Source: Bacteroidales bacterium
GTDB lineage: Bacteria > Bacteroidota > Bacteroidia > Bacteroidales > WCHB1-69
Direction of reading: 5' to 3'
Assembly (NCBI GenBank): GCA_017649855.1
Contig: JAGCGA010000010.1
Span: forward strand, 1-54,296
DNA: 54,296 nt
Below are positions 27,254 to 34,461 of the stretch, piece after piece. A program made the translations under genes and the position numbers. The stretch's first letter is position 1. The number at the start of each line of letters is the position of its first letter. The notes under the pieces are model-generated. The model was not told where the DNA came from. It made no database searches and saw nothing but the letters and a program-made list of their open reading frames with translations.

Positions 27254-27267
27254 ATTCTGAACACCGA

Positions 27268-27445
27268 ATTAAGAACGAACAAATCACCGAAATCGTCGCG
27301 ACCCAGCGTAAGTTCTTCCGCACGGGCGCAACGCTGCCTGTCAAATGGCGGATACAACAGTTTCAATCTTCCCCTGCGCGAGCACCCCTACACAGGCAAA
27401 GCCGGCGAATGGAAGATGAAACTACTGAAGTGGTTCGAGAGATGA
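27268..27445 (+). pseudogene. Aldehyde dehydrogenase relic: both ends kept, middle deleted
   Basis: The first part reads EQITEIVATQRKFFRTGAT then LPVKWRIQQ, the usual N-terminus of Bacteroidota NAD-dependent aldehyde dehydrogenases. After a one-base frame change at about 27360 the second part reads FNLPLREHPYTGKAGEW then KMKLLKWFER and a TGA stop, matching the family C-terminus. The ~400 residues with the catalytic Cys and cofactor site are gone. There is no start codon in the first part. Confidence 0.65.
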
Positions 27446-27525
27446 TCATTTCCCGGCAGACCTGCAGTCTGCGGACAAATGCGGCATTGATATTGCCCAA
27501 AATCCATATGGTGGTCTGCAATTGA

Positions 27526-28020
27526 CTATGGTTCAATAACTTCTCCCTCTTCATACCACAACTCTGAATCCGAAGAAGTGTCACTTGGGTTGATGTCGGT
27601 ATCTGGGACAGAGTCAATTGCCTCGATAAATCCTAGGTATATTTCTGGGAACTCGGATTGGCCGGGGGCAGGGACTTCTTCCTCTGCTTTCTCCTCTGTG
27701 ACCTGTGGGGAGGCAGACTCCATGGCATTTTTTGAGAATGTACTCTCTTCGGGAGTGGCGTCGGGCGTTTGCTGATGGTGGCAGCCGCTCATCATCATGG
27801 CCGAGACCGCGATGCCTGCCACCGTCACGGCCTTTCCGAGACTCCGGCGTTTGGCCAGTTCCTGCTCCAGGTAACGGACTTCCGATTCGCAATAGGGGCA
27901 CGTGCCGCGGCAATCGCCCTGGTGCGTGCATTCGCGCGTCTCCAGCGGGATGTCGTTCTCCCGCGCCACACGCTGTCGTACCTCCTTCAGAATTTCGCAA
28001 GTTCGTTTTCCTCTATTCAT
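27526..28020 (-). CDS. Small Cys-motif protein beside a radical-SAM enzyme
   Basis: 164 residues from ATG 28020 (MNRGKRTCEILKEVR); the longer start at 28044 is inside the promoter box. The N-terminal domain carries a conserved-looking Cys cluster, CTHQGDCRGTCPYCESEVRYLEQ. It is followed by a basic segment, a hydrophobic stretch ending in a Cys-His-His (AVTVAGIAVSAMMMSGCHH), and an acidic Ser/Glu/Pro-rich tail. The Cys cluster suggests an Fe-S or zinc site. It begins 43 bases after the stop of the radical-SAM gene and has its own promoter. I know of similar protein/rSAM neighbours in Bacteroidota, but no assigned function. Confidence 0.75.
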   Translation of the reverse strand: MNRGKRTCEILKEVRQRVARENDIPLETRECTHQGDCRGTCPYCESEVRYLEQELAKRRSLGKAVTVAGIAVSAMMMSGCHHQQTPDATPEESTFSKNAMESASPQVTEEKAEEEVPAPGQSEFPEIYLGFIEAIDSVPDTDINPSDTSSDSELWYEEGEVIEP

Positions 28021-28041
28021 AATTGTTTGATTTTTTGGGTG

Positions 28042-28049
28042 CAAATATA
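28042..28049 (-). promoter_or_regulatory. -7 promoter box for the Cys-motif protein
   Basis: The minus strand reads TATATTTG, 21 bases before ATG 28020 and just downstream of the radical-SAM stop. Confidence 0.6.
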
Positions 28050-28063
28050 AAAAAAACAGGAAA

Positions 28064-28678
28064 CTATGTCTTGTACGTGAAGCAATCTATCTGCGAAAAT
28101 CCTAACTCCTTGATCTTTATTACACTCTGTTTGATGTCTTCCTCGCTGTTGAACTCGGGGATCAGCGGTACGCGGATGGTCACCTGCACGGGGTCGGCAT
28201 GCTTCGCCAGCCAGTGCAAGTTTTCCCATACCAGACGATTCGATTTCCCCGTGTAGGCTTCGTAAATCCGCTCATCTGCATCTTTGATGTCGATGATGTA
28301 GTGACTGACAAAGGGATGCACCGCTTGCAGGGCGGATGGCGCCACATTCAACGAGGTCTCCAAGGTGATCTTCCAACGGTCGCCGCAGAGTTCGTGAAAA
28401 CGGCAGAGGAAGTCTGGACGGAGCAGCGGCTCGCCTCCGCCGAAACAGACTCCACCACCCGTAGCCACGAAGTAAAGATTGTCGATGAGCAACGCTTGGT
28501 ATAGCGACTCCGGAGTATATAGACGCACGGGCGCTTTGGGGTCCAGGCATCTGGGATTCAGACAGTAGCGACAATGTAGCGGACAGCCATGGAAGGCTGC
28601 CAAGGCGGTCACGCCCTCGCCATCCATCCCGATGCGGTGGCGGTTGATGCCTATGAAAGGAACTTCAAGTGTGTCCAC
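28064..28678 (-). CDS. Radical-SAM enzyme (activase-like, PflA/YjjW type)
   Basis: About 205 residues from a GTG at 28678 (VDTLEVPFIGINRHR). The frame is open to ATG 28750, but that start overlaps the upstream gene by 41 bases and adds a non-conserved stretch. The cluster motif is CPLHCRYC (CxxxCxxC), the SAM motif is FGGGEPLL, and later motifs TLETSLNV and IIDIKDAD resemble glycyl-radical activases. The chain is short for a full activase, with no extra ferredoxin domain. The neighbouring Cys-motif protein is the best candidate substrate or partner (inference); no glycyl-radical enzyme is in the window. Confidence 0.8.
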   Translation of the reverse strand: MDTLEVPFIGINRHRIGMDGEGVTALAAFHGCPLHCRYCLNPRCLDPKAPVRLYTPESLYQALLIDNLYFVATGGGVCFGGGEPLLRPDFLCRFHELCGDRWKITLETSLNVAPSALQAVHPFVSHYIIDIKDADERIYEAYTGKSNRLVWENLHWLAKHADPVQVTIRVPLIPEFNSEEDIKQSVIKIKELGFSQIDCFTYKT

Positions 28679-28709
28679 CTCGTGCCTTGGCTTGAAAATT
28701 GTTCGATGA

Positions 28710-29588
28710 CTAATATTCGTAAATTCTCGTAGTGACGGTGACCTCCTCATCTTCGGTGCCTAGATTCTCAACATCCGTCCAGATGACCTTCACAGGAATG
28801 TTGTCTTGGTATTCATAGGTGAATGTCTGCTTGTTATAATCATAGCCACTAATGCGGGTGGTGATGGTCAGAGGATTGTTTTTGTTAACAAAGAGATTGG
28901 CTGCGACATTGGTGCTCATTTGGGCAAGCAGTCCATAAGTCGGGTTGATCTTGTTGTCATAGGTGAGATCCACCGTCTCGGTTACTGTCCCGATGAAACT
29001 GGTATAGTTAACCTCGATGGTCTTCACATTGTTGCCGCTCCATATCATAGCCATGGTGATTTCTTCGCCCTTGGCATCCTTAGAACAATTCTCCATGGCG
29101 GATTTTACTGTAGGGCAAACCTCGGGGATGATGAAATGCAACGGGTTGACGATGGCTGCCTTTTTCCAATCAAAGTCCTCCAAGCCGAGGTCGAAGTTCA
29201 TTTTGATCAGACTGATTTTACTTCCTTTATGTTCGAACTCGTAAGAGCCCAACTCAACCCCATTGGAAGTCACCACGATTTTCTGGATTTTGTTGCCGTC
29301 ATAAAAGCACTCACTATGTGAAACGGCGTTGTCCATAGCTATCAGGCGATTTGAGTTGTCGTAGGAAAATGTGGTGGTGAAGATGTCCATGCCACTATAC
29401 TCGTCAATGGACGCAAGCAGGTCGCCGTCCCAGTTCCAAACTGCGGAAAGAGCTTGTACTCCATCCTCAACTTCATAGATTTTCTGAATTTTCTTGGAAG
29501 GGTTGTAAACACCCTCTTGATCTTTGTTGCATGCTGAAAATAAAGCGATTACGGCAATGCTGAGACATAAAATGATACTTTTTTTCAT
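28710..29588 (-). CDS. Lipoprotein of unknown function (DUF4595-like)
   Basis: 292 residues from ATG 29588 (MKKSIILCL); the frame extends to 29618 inside its promoter box. The lipobox is ALFSAC, with mature N-terminus CNKDQEG. The body is built of repeated beta-hairpin strings of the YD type (FTTTFSYDNSNRLIAMD, ECFYDGNKIQKIVV, DLTYDNKINPTYGLL, FTYEYQDNIPVKVIW). This is the pattern of DUF4595/RHS-like lipoproteins. It is probably outer-membrane anchored; the role is unknown. Confidence 0.8.
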   Translation of the reverse strand: MKKSIILCLSIAVIALFSACNKDQEGVYNPSKKIQKIYEVEDGVQALSAVWNWDGDLLASIDEYSGMDIFTTTFSYDNSNRLIAMDNAVSHSECFYDGNKIQKIVVTSNGVELGSYEFEHKGSKISLIKMNFDLGLEDFDWKKAAIVNPLHFIIPEVCPTVKSAMENCSKDAKGEEITMAMIWSGNNVKTIEVNYTSFIGTVTETVDLTYDNKINPTYGLLAQMSTNVAANLFVNKNNPLTITTRISGYDYNKQTFTYEYQDNIPVKVIWTDVENLGTEDEEVTVTTRIYEY

Positions 29589-29615
29589 TGACGACAGGGT
29601 TTTAATATGATGCGG

Positions 29616-29623
29616 CAAAAGTA
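29616..29623 (-). promoter_or_regulatory. -7 promoter box for the lipoprotein at 28710
   Basis: The minus strand reads TACTTTTG, 27 bases before ATG 29588. Confidence 0.55.
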
Positions 29624-29656
29624 CATTTTTTTGTAATCGATAGTTGCAGATGTGGT

Positions 29657-29687
29657 GTTGCCTTTTTGCCCAAAAATTGTATCTTTG
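29657..29687 (+). promoter_or_regulatory. Promoter of ffh (-33 and -7 boxes)
   Basis: GTTG at 29657-29660 and TATCTTTG at 29680-29687 are separated by 19 bases. This is the clearest full match in the window to the Bacteroidota TTG-N19-TAnnTTTG promoter. Confidence 0.7.
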
Positions 29688-29741
29688 CCGCCGCTAATAT
29701 GCGAGGATGTTTTTTCTAAATGAAATTGAAAAATTGGAATA

Positions 29742-31082
29742 ATGTTTGAAAGTTTATCAGAAAGATTAGAACGCTCGTTTAAGATATTGAAAGGCCAAGG
29801 TCGCATTACCGAAATCAATGTGGCCGAGACCATGAAGGAGGTGCGCAAAGCCCTTCTGGATGCCGATGTCAGCTACAAGATTGCCAAGGAGTTTACCGAT
29901 GAGGTGAAGCAGAAAGCGTTGGGTATGAATGTGCTGAATGCCGTTTCTCCCAGCCAATTGATGGTGAAGATCACCTACGATGAACTCATCAACCTCATGG
30001 GTCGGGAGGCTATCGACATCAACCTGAACGCCAACCCGGCCATCATCCTGATGTCGGGTTTGCAAGGTTCCGGTAAGACGACCCACGCCGCCAAACTGGC
30101 CAACCTGCTGAAGAACAAACGCCATAAAAAGCCGATGCTGGTGGCTTGCGACGTCTATCGTCCCGCCGCTATCGACCAGCTGAAGGTGCTGGGTGAGCAG
30201 ATCGGCGTTTTTGTGTATGCCGAAGAGGATAACAAGAAGCCTGTGGAGATAGCCAAGAACGGTGTGAAATACGCCAAAGAGTATGGCTATGACGTGGTCT
30301 TGATCGATACCGCCGGCCGTCTGGCCATCGATGAAGAGATGATGACTGAGATTGGCAACATCAAGGATGCGGTCAACCCGCACGAGATCCTCTTTGTGGT
30401 GGACGCCATGACCGGCCAGGATGCCGTCAACACCGCCAAGGCTTTCAACGACAAGCTGAACTTCGACGGTGTCATCCTGACCAAGATGGATGGCGACACC
30501 CGTGGCGGTGCTGCGCTGACCATCCGTTCTGTGGTGCAGAAGCCTATCAAGTTCATCGGTACAGGCGAGAAGATGGAGGCGCTCGATGTATTCCATCCCG
30601 ACCGTCTCGCGGAACGTATCCTCGGCATGGGCGATATCCGTTCCTTCGTGGAGAAGGCCCAAGCCCAGTTCGATGAGGAGGAGGCCGCCAAGCTGCAAAA
30701 GAAATTGGCTAAAAACCAGTTCGACTTCAACGACTTCATGGCCCAGATCCAGCAGATCAAGAAGATGGGCAACCTGAAGGACCTGATGACCATGATTCCC
30801 GGTATGGGCAAGATGGTCAAGGATATGGACATCGACGATGATGCCTTCAAGAGTATTGAGGTCATCATCCAATCCATGACCCCGCAGGAGCGTGCCAACC
30901 CCGACATCATCAACGGGTCCCGCCGCAAACGTATTGCCAAGGGTAGCGGCAGCGACATCCAGGATGTCAACCGCCTCATCAAACAGTTCGAAGACACTCG
31001 CAAGATGATGAGGATGGTGAACAGCGGCAAGGCCAAGAACCTCATGCGCGCCATGAACACTCCCGGAAGAAGACCGCTTTAA
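29742..31082 (+). CDS. ffh: Signal recognition particle GTPase Ffh
   Basis: 446 residues. Ffh binds 4.5S RNA and signal sequences and delivers ribosomes to FtsY (also in this window). It has an N-domain helical bundle (1-85). The G-domain has GLQGSGKTTHAAKLA (P-loop), DVYRPAAIDQL, DTAGRLAIDEEMM and TKMDGDTRGGAAL. The Met-rich M-domain (~300-446) has GMGKMVKDMDIDDDAF and SRRKRIAKGSGSDIQDVNRLIKQF, the RNA-binding site, followed by a Met-rich end. The length is normal. Confidence 0.97.
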   Translation: MFESLSERLERSFKILKGQGRITEINVAETMKEVRKALLDADVSYKIAKEFTDEVKQKALGMNVLNAVSPSQLMVKITYDELINLMGREAIDINLNANPAIILMSGLQGSGKTTHAAKLANLLKNKRHKKPMLVACDVYRPAAIDQLKVLGEQIGVFVYAEEDNKKPVEIAKNGVKYAKEYGYDVVLIDTAGRLAIDEEMMTEIGNIKDAVNPHEILFVVDAMTGQDAVNTAKAFNDKLNFDGVILTKMDGDTRGGAALTIRSVVQKPIKFIGTGEKMEALDVFHPDRLAERILGMGDIRSFVEKAQAQFDEEEAAKLQKKLAKNQFDFNDFMAQIQQIKKMGNLKDLMTMIPGMGKMVKDMDIDDDAFKSIEVIIQSMTPQERANPDIINGSRRKRIAKGSGSDIQDVNRLIKQFEDTRKMMRMVNSGKAKNLMRAMNTPGRRPL

Positions 31083-31083
31083 G

Positions 31084-31174
31084 CAGTTAAGAATTAAGAA
31101 TTAAAAATTAAGAGTTAAGAGTTGAAGGTTAATGGCTAATGGCCAACAGCTAATGGCTGATAGTCAAAGTCTAA
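31084..31174. repeat. Thirteen in-phase heptad units between ffh and folD
   Basis: 91 bases = 13 x 7. Units change gradually from AT-rich (CAGTTAA, GAATTAA, AAATTAA) through AGGTTAA to GC-rich (TGGCTAA, TGGCCAA, CAGCTAA) and back (AGTCTAA). Most end in YAA. The array begins 2 bases after the ffh stop. Confidence 0.9.
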
Positions 31175-31194
31175 AGTTAAAGTCTTAATAACGT

Positions 31195-32082
31195 ATGACC
31201 AGAATTATTGACGGAAAAGAAATTGCATCCACCATCAAAACGGAGATAGCAACCGAGGTGAAATCATTGTTGGATCATGGCAAGCCGGCTCCGCACCTGG
31301 CGGTCATCATCGCGGGTGAGGACGGGGCAGCCTTAAGCTATGTGAACAGTATCGAGAAAAAGTGCAAGGCGGTAGGCTATATCTGCTCTGCCTATAAGTT
31401 TCCTGAGAATGTGTCGGAAACGGATTTCTTAGCCACGATTGATTTCCTGAATCAGGATGAAGAAGTGGACGGCTATATCATTCAGATGCCTTTGCCCAAG
31501 CAGGTCTCCATGGACAAAGTGGTGGCGCATGTGGACCCGAAGAAAGACATGGACTGCTTCCATCCAATCAACATGGGCAATCTCCTCTTGGGTAACGATT
31601 GTTATGCACCGGCCACGCCTTATGGTGTGATGGAATTGTTGCGCAGAGGTGGCGTCCAGACATCGGGCAAGAACTGCGTCATCATCGGTCGTAGCAATAT
31701 CGTGGGCAAACCGTTGGCCATGATGCTGTTGCAAAAGGACGCCAATGCAACGGTGACCGTTTGCCATAGTCGCACCGAAAACTTGCCACAGGTGTGTCGT
31801 CGTGCCGACATTCTGATTGTCGCCATCGGCAAGCCGGAGATGATCACGGCCGAGTATGTGAAGGAACATGCCACCGTGATTGACGTGGGTATCCATCGTA
31901 TCCCCGACGAGCATCAGCCCAAGGGCTACAAGGTCTGTGGCGATGTCAAGTTCGACGAGGTGGCCCCTCGTTGTGAGGCTATCACGCCCGTGCCGGGTGG
32001 CGTAGGCGCCATGACCATGGCCTGCCTGCTGCAGAATACGATGAAGGCGTACAAGGCCAAAGGGACTAACCCTGAACTTTGA
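31195..32082 (+). CDS. folD: Bifunctional methylenetetrahydrofolate dehydrogenase/cyclohydrolase
   Basis: 295 residues. FolD interconverts 5,10-methylene- and 10-formyl-THF with NADP+ and feeds purine synthesis (purH lies further downstream). Signatures are the catalytic YVNSIEKKCKAVG, with its Lys (the family Y-x3-K is here S-x-x-K-K), VDGYIIQMPLPKQV, KDMDCFHPINMGNLL, CVIIGRSNIVGKPLAMML (NADP loop) and TPVPGGVGAMTMA near the end. The TGA stop lies within the 13-bp tandem repeat that follows. The gene is probably in the same transcript as ffh or starts from an unseen promoter. Confidence 0.96.
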   Translation: MTRIIDGKEIASTIKTEIATEVKSLLDHGKPAPHLAVIIAGEDGAALSYVNSIEKKCKAVGYICSAYKFPENVSETDFLATIDFLNQDEEVDGYIIQMPLPKQVSMDKVVAHVDPKKDMDCFHPINMGNLLLGNDCYAPATPYGVMELLRRGGVQTSGKNCVIIGRSNIVGKPLAMMLLQKDANATVTVCHSRTENLPQVCRRADILIVAIGKPEMITAEYVKEHATVIDVGIHRIPDEHQPKGYKVCGDVKFDEVAPRCEAITPVPGGVGAMTMACLLQNTMKAYKAKGTNPEL

Positions 32083-32109
32083 CATTGAACTTTGACATTG
32101 AACTTTGAA
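32074..32109. repeat. 13-bp tandem repeat overlapping the folD stop
   Basis: Nearly three copies of a 13-base unit (TGAACTTTGACAT). The folD TGA stop is inside the first copy. Confidence 0.85.
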
Positions 32110-32128
32110 CCATTAACCCCAAATTGTT

Positions 32129-33241
32129 ATGAGCAAAAGATACTTGATTAGCGGAGGCGGCACGGGAGGTCATATCTTCCCGGCTTTGGCGATTGCCAAT
32201 AAGATTAAAAGTGAACAACCTGATGCAGAGTTCCTTTTTATCGGAGCGAACGACAAGATGGAGATGCAACGGGTGCCCGAGGCGGGCTATGAGATCAAGG
32301 GACTGACCATTTACGGAATCTCCCGAGAGCGCTCATTCCGTGCCCTGAAGCGGAATCTCAAGTTGCCGTTTGTCTTGCTGAAAGCCATGCGGGAGGTGAA
32401 GAGATATATTCGGGAGTTCAAGCCCGACATTGCCATCGGTGTGGGTGGTTTTGCCAGCGGCCCGGCGCTGAAGGCTGCCGAGAAGTTAGGGGTGCCGACG
32501 ATGTTGCAGGAGCAGAACTCCTACCCCGGGGTGACCAATAAGATGCTGGCCCCAAAAGCCAAGAAGATTTGTGTGGCCTATGACGGGTTGGAGAAGTATT
32601 TCCCGGCCGAGAAGATCGTGAAGACGGGCAATCCGGTCCGCGCCGAGATCCTGCATATCGAACATAAGAATCCGAAAGCATACCAATATTTTAACTTCGT
32701 GCCGGAGAAGAAGTTAGTGCTGGTTGTCGGTGGCAGTCTGGGTGCCCGCACGCTCAACGAGACGATGGCGGCTCATCTGGACGACTTCCGCAAGGCTGGC
32801 GTGCAGCTGCTATGGCAGACTGGCGAGCAGTTCTTCCGCAACATAGACTCTAAACTGCTGGCCGAGCAGGATGAATACATCCGTATTGTGCCCTTCATCA
32901 AAAATATGAATGACGCTTACAGCATCGCCGATGTGATCGTGTCACGTGCCGGCGCTCTGGCCATCTCCGAGCTCTCCATCGTGGGCAAGCCGGTCATCCT
33001 GGTGCCGTTCCCATACGCCGCTGAAGACCATCAGACCTTCAACGCCAAGGCGTTGTCTTCCCATGATGCCGCGATCCTGATTCCAGATGCGGAGGCGAAA
33101 GAGAAGCTGTTCCCCGAGTTGATGTCGCTGGTACAAGACGACAACCGCTGCCAGGCGATGTCCAAGAATATCCTGGAGTTTGCCAAGCCCGAGGCGATAG
33201 AGAGCATTTATCGGGAGATAGAGAAGATTGTCAGCTGTTAG
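32129..33241 (+). CDS. murG: UDP-GlcNAc:lipid I N-acetylglucosaminyltransferase MurG
   Basis: 370 residues, peripheral at the inner face of the membrane; makes lipid II for peptidoglycan. The N-domain has GGGTGGHIFPALAIANKI, GVGGFASGPALKAAEKLGVPTMLQEQNSYPG and the KTGNPVR linker. The C-domain has VVGGSLGARTLNE, VIVSRAGALAISELSIVGKPVILVPFPYAAEDHQTFNA and the UDP-GlcNAc pocket. It is not in a dcw (mur/fts) cluster here but follows folD. The last codon and TAG stop (33239-33241) are inside a heptad unit shared with the convergent gene. Confidence 0.97.
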   Translation: MSKRYLISGGGTGGHIFPALAIANKIKSEQPDAEFLFIGANDKMEMQRVPEAGYEIKGLTIYGISRERSFRALKRNLKLPFVLLKAMREVKRYIREFKPDIAIGVGGFASGPALKAAEKLGVPTMLQEQNSYPGVTNKMLAPKAKKICVAYDGLEKYFPAEKIVKTGNPVRAEILHIEHKNPKAYQYFNFVPEKKLVLVVGGSLGARTLNETMAAHLDDFRKAGVQLLWQTGEQFFRNIDSKLLAEQDEYIRIVPFIKNMNDAYSIADVIVSRAGALAISELSIVGKPVILVPFPYAAEDHQTFNAKALSSHDAAILIPDAEAKEKLFPELMSLVQDDNRCQAMSKNILEFAKPEAIESIYREIEKIVSC

Positions 33242-33264
33242 CTATTAGCTATTGGCCTTTAGCC
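33237..33264. repeat. Heptad array containing two convergent stop codons
   Basis: Units GTTAGCT, ATTAGCT, ATTGGCC, TTTAGCC. The murG TAG (33239-33241, plus) and the TAG of the four-helix gene (33249-33251, minus) both fall in it, 7 bases apart. Confidence 0.9.
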
Positions 33265-33629
33265 GATTGTTTATGGCTGCTGCTTACCACGGAGATCATT
33301 TCATTTAATTGTTTCTCGATAGTAATCAACTTGTCATTGAGATTTTTGTATGTCTCCAATGTTATGTAACCAATCTTTAAGGCTATAAGCAATTGTGTTT
33401 CCAATTCGAAAGCAGAGCCGATGCTGATGTGCAGAAAATGTTGGAATTCATTGGATGATTTTCTCCCAGCGCCTTCGGCAATGTTAGAAGCGATAGAAAC
33501 ACTTGCCCGTCTCATCTGATCCAATAAGCCATGTGCCTCATGTCTTGAAATTGATACTAGCACTTTATGAATGTCAACAGACAGTTCCACAGAATTCTTC
33601 CACACATTATATTTCCTATAATTCCTCAT
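33249..33629 (-). CDS. Four-helix bundle protein (S23 / TIGR02436 family)
   Basis: 126 residues of four amphipathic helices: RKYNVWKNSVELSVDIHKVL, GLLDQMRRASVSIASNIAEGAGRKS, NEFQHFLHISIGSAFELETQLLIALKIGYI and a C-terminal helix. SIASNIAEGxGR is the diagnostic motif. Relatives are encoded in intervening sequences of some 23S rRNA genes and as free-standing genes; the function is not settled. Here it is free-standing, with its own promoter and heptad arrays of opposite orientation on each side. The final residues (SAKGQ) are encoded by the edge of the repeat. Confidence 0.92.
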   Translation of the reverse strand: MRNYRKYNVWKNSVELSVDIHKVLVSISRHEAHGLLDQMRRASVSIASNIAEGAGRKSSNEFQHFLHISIGSAFELETQLLIALKIGYITLETYKNLNDKLITIEKQLNEMISVVSSSHKQSAKGQ

Positions 33630-33653
33630 AATAAATAAAGTTTAAATAAACTG

Positions 33654-33661
33654 CAAAGATA
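33654..33661 (-). promoter_or_regulatory. -7 promoter box for the four-helix bundle gene
   Basis: The minus strand reads TATCTTTG, 24 bases before ATG 33629. Confidence 0.6.
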
Positions 33662-33695
33662 TAAATAATTTCAAAAAAATACAACATATTCATTG

Positions 33696-33723
33696 TGGCC
33701 AAAAGCTAACAGCCAATAGCCAA
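33696..33723. repeat. Heptad array upstream of ung
   Basis: Units TGGCCAA, AAGCTAA, CAGCCAA, TAGCCAA, inverted relative to the array at 33237-33264. Confidence 0.9.
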
Positions 33724-33740
33724 CATTCCCCCTTTTCAAT

Positions 33741-34424
33741 ATGTCCTCACCAAACATAGCTCCGCAAATAGAAGAATCCTGGAAGCAAGTTCTCTGGGAC
33801 CAATTCCAGTCACCCTATTTTTCAGATCTTAAACAATTTCTGTTGGAAGAGAAAAAACATTACTCCGTCTTTCCTCCTGGGAAATTCATTTTCAACGCTT
33901 TCAATTCCTGCCCGTTTGACAAAGTCAAGGTGGTCATAATCGGTCAGGATCCCTATCATGATGTGGGACAAGCGCACGGTCTCTGCTTTTCTGTACAGGA
34001 TGGAATTCCATTCCCTCGATCTTTGGTCAACATATTCAAAGAATTGTCGGAAGATGTGGGATTCAGAATGCCCCAGAGTGGGAATTTGCAAAAATGGGCC
34101 AATCAGGGAGTACTTTTGTTAAATGCAACGCTGACAGTCCGTGCACATCAAGCCGGCTCACACCAGAATCATGGGTGGGAAACCTTTACCGATTGCGCTA
34201 TACAGCGTTTGTCGGAACAGCGTACTGGAATTGTGTTTCTTTTGTGGGGGAACTATGCCATTCGGAAACGCGAACTGATTGATGAGACAAAACATTATGT
34301 GCTAACGGCAGCCCATCCGTCACCCTTGTCTGCATCCAGAGGATTCTTCGGATGCAGACATTTTTCCAAAACGAATGCCCTGTTGATGTCGATGGGAAAG
34401 TCCCCCATTGACTGGCAGTTGTAG
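33741..34424 (+). CDS. ung: Uracil-DNA glycosylase (family 1)
   Basis: 227 residues, full length. It removes uracil from DNA to start base-excision repair. The water-activating motif is GQDPYHDVGQAHGLCFSV, with catalytic Asp. Then follow the uracil-pocket Asn in LLLNATLTVRAHQAGSH, the WETFTD segment, and the DNA-minor-groove loop HPSPLSASRGFFGC, with catalytic His. The TAG stop is inside the first unit of a heptad array. There is no clear promoter box; upstream is another heptad array. It is unlinked to the TIGR03915/03916 pair 10 kb away. Confidence 0.97.
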   Translation: MSSPNIAPQIEESWKQVLWDQFQSPYFSDLKQFLLEEKKHYSVFPPGKFIFNAFNSCPFDKVKVVIIGQDPYHDVGQAHGLCFSVQDGIPFPRSLVNIFKELSEDVGFRMPQSGNLQKWANQGVLLLNATLTVRAHQAGSHQNHGWETFTDCAIQRLSEQRTGIVFLLWGNYAIRKRELIDETKHYVLTAAHPSPLSASRGFFGCRHFSKTNALLMSMGKSPIDWQL

Positions 34425-34456
34425 CCAATAGCTAATAGCTAATGGCTAACGGCCAA
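34422..34456. repeat. Heptad array between convergent ung and purH
   Basis: Units TAGCCAA, TAGCTAA, TAGCTAA, TGGCTAA, CGGCCAA. The ung TAG stop is the first three bases. A 6-bp hairpin (34455-34460 with 34464-34469) joins it to the purH stop. Confidence 0.9.
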
Positions 34457-34461
34457 CACTC

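Noticed and set aside
28679..28750. Longer ATG start for the radical-SAM gene
   Set aside because: It overlaps the upstream lipoprotein gene by 41 bases and adds residues unlike the family start. It cannot be fully excluded, because the chosen start is a GTG.
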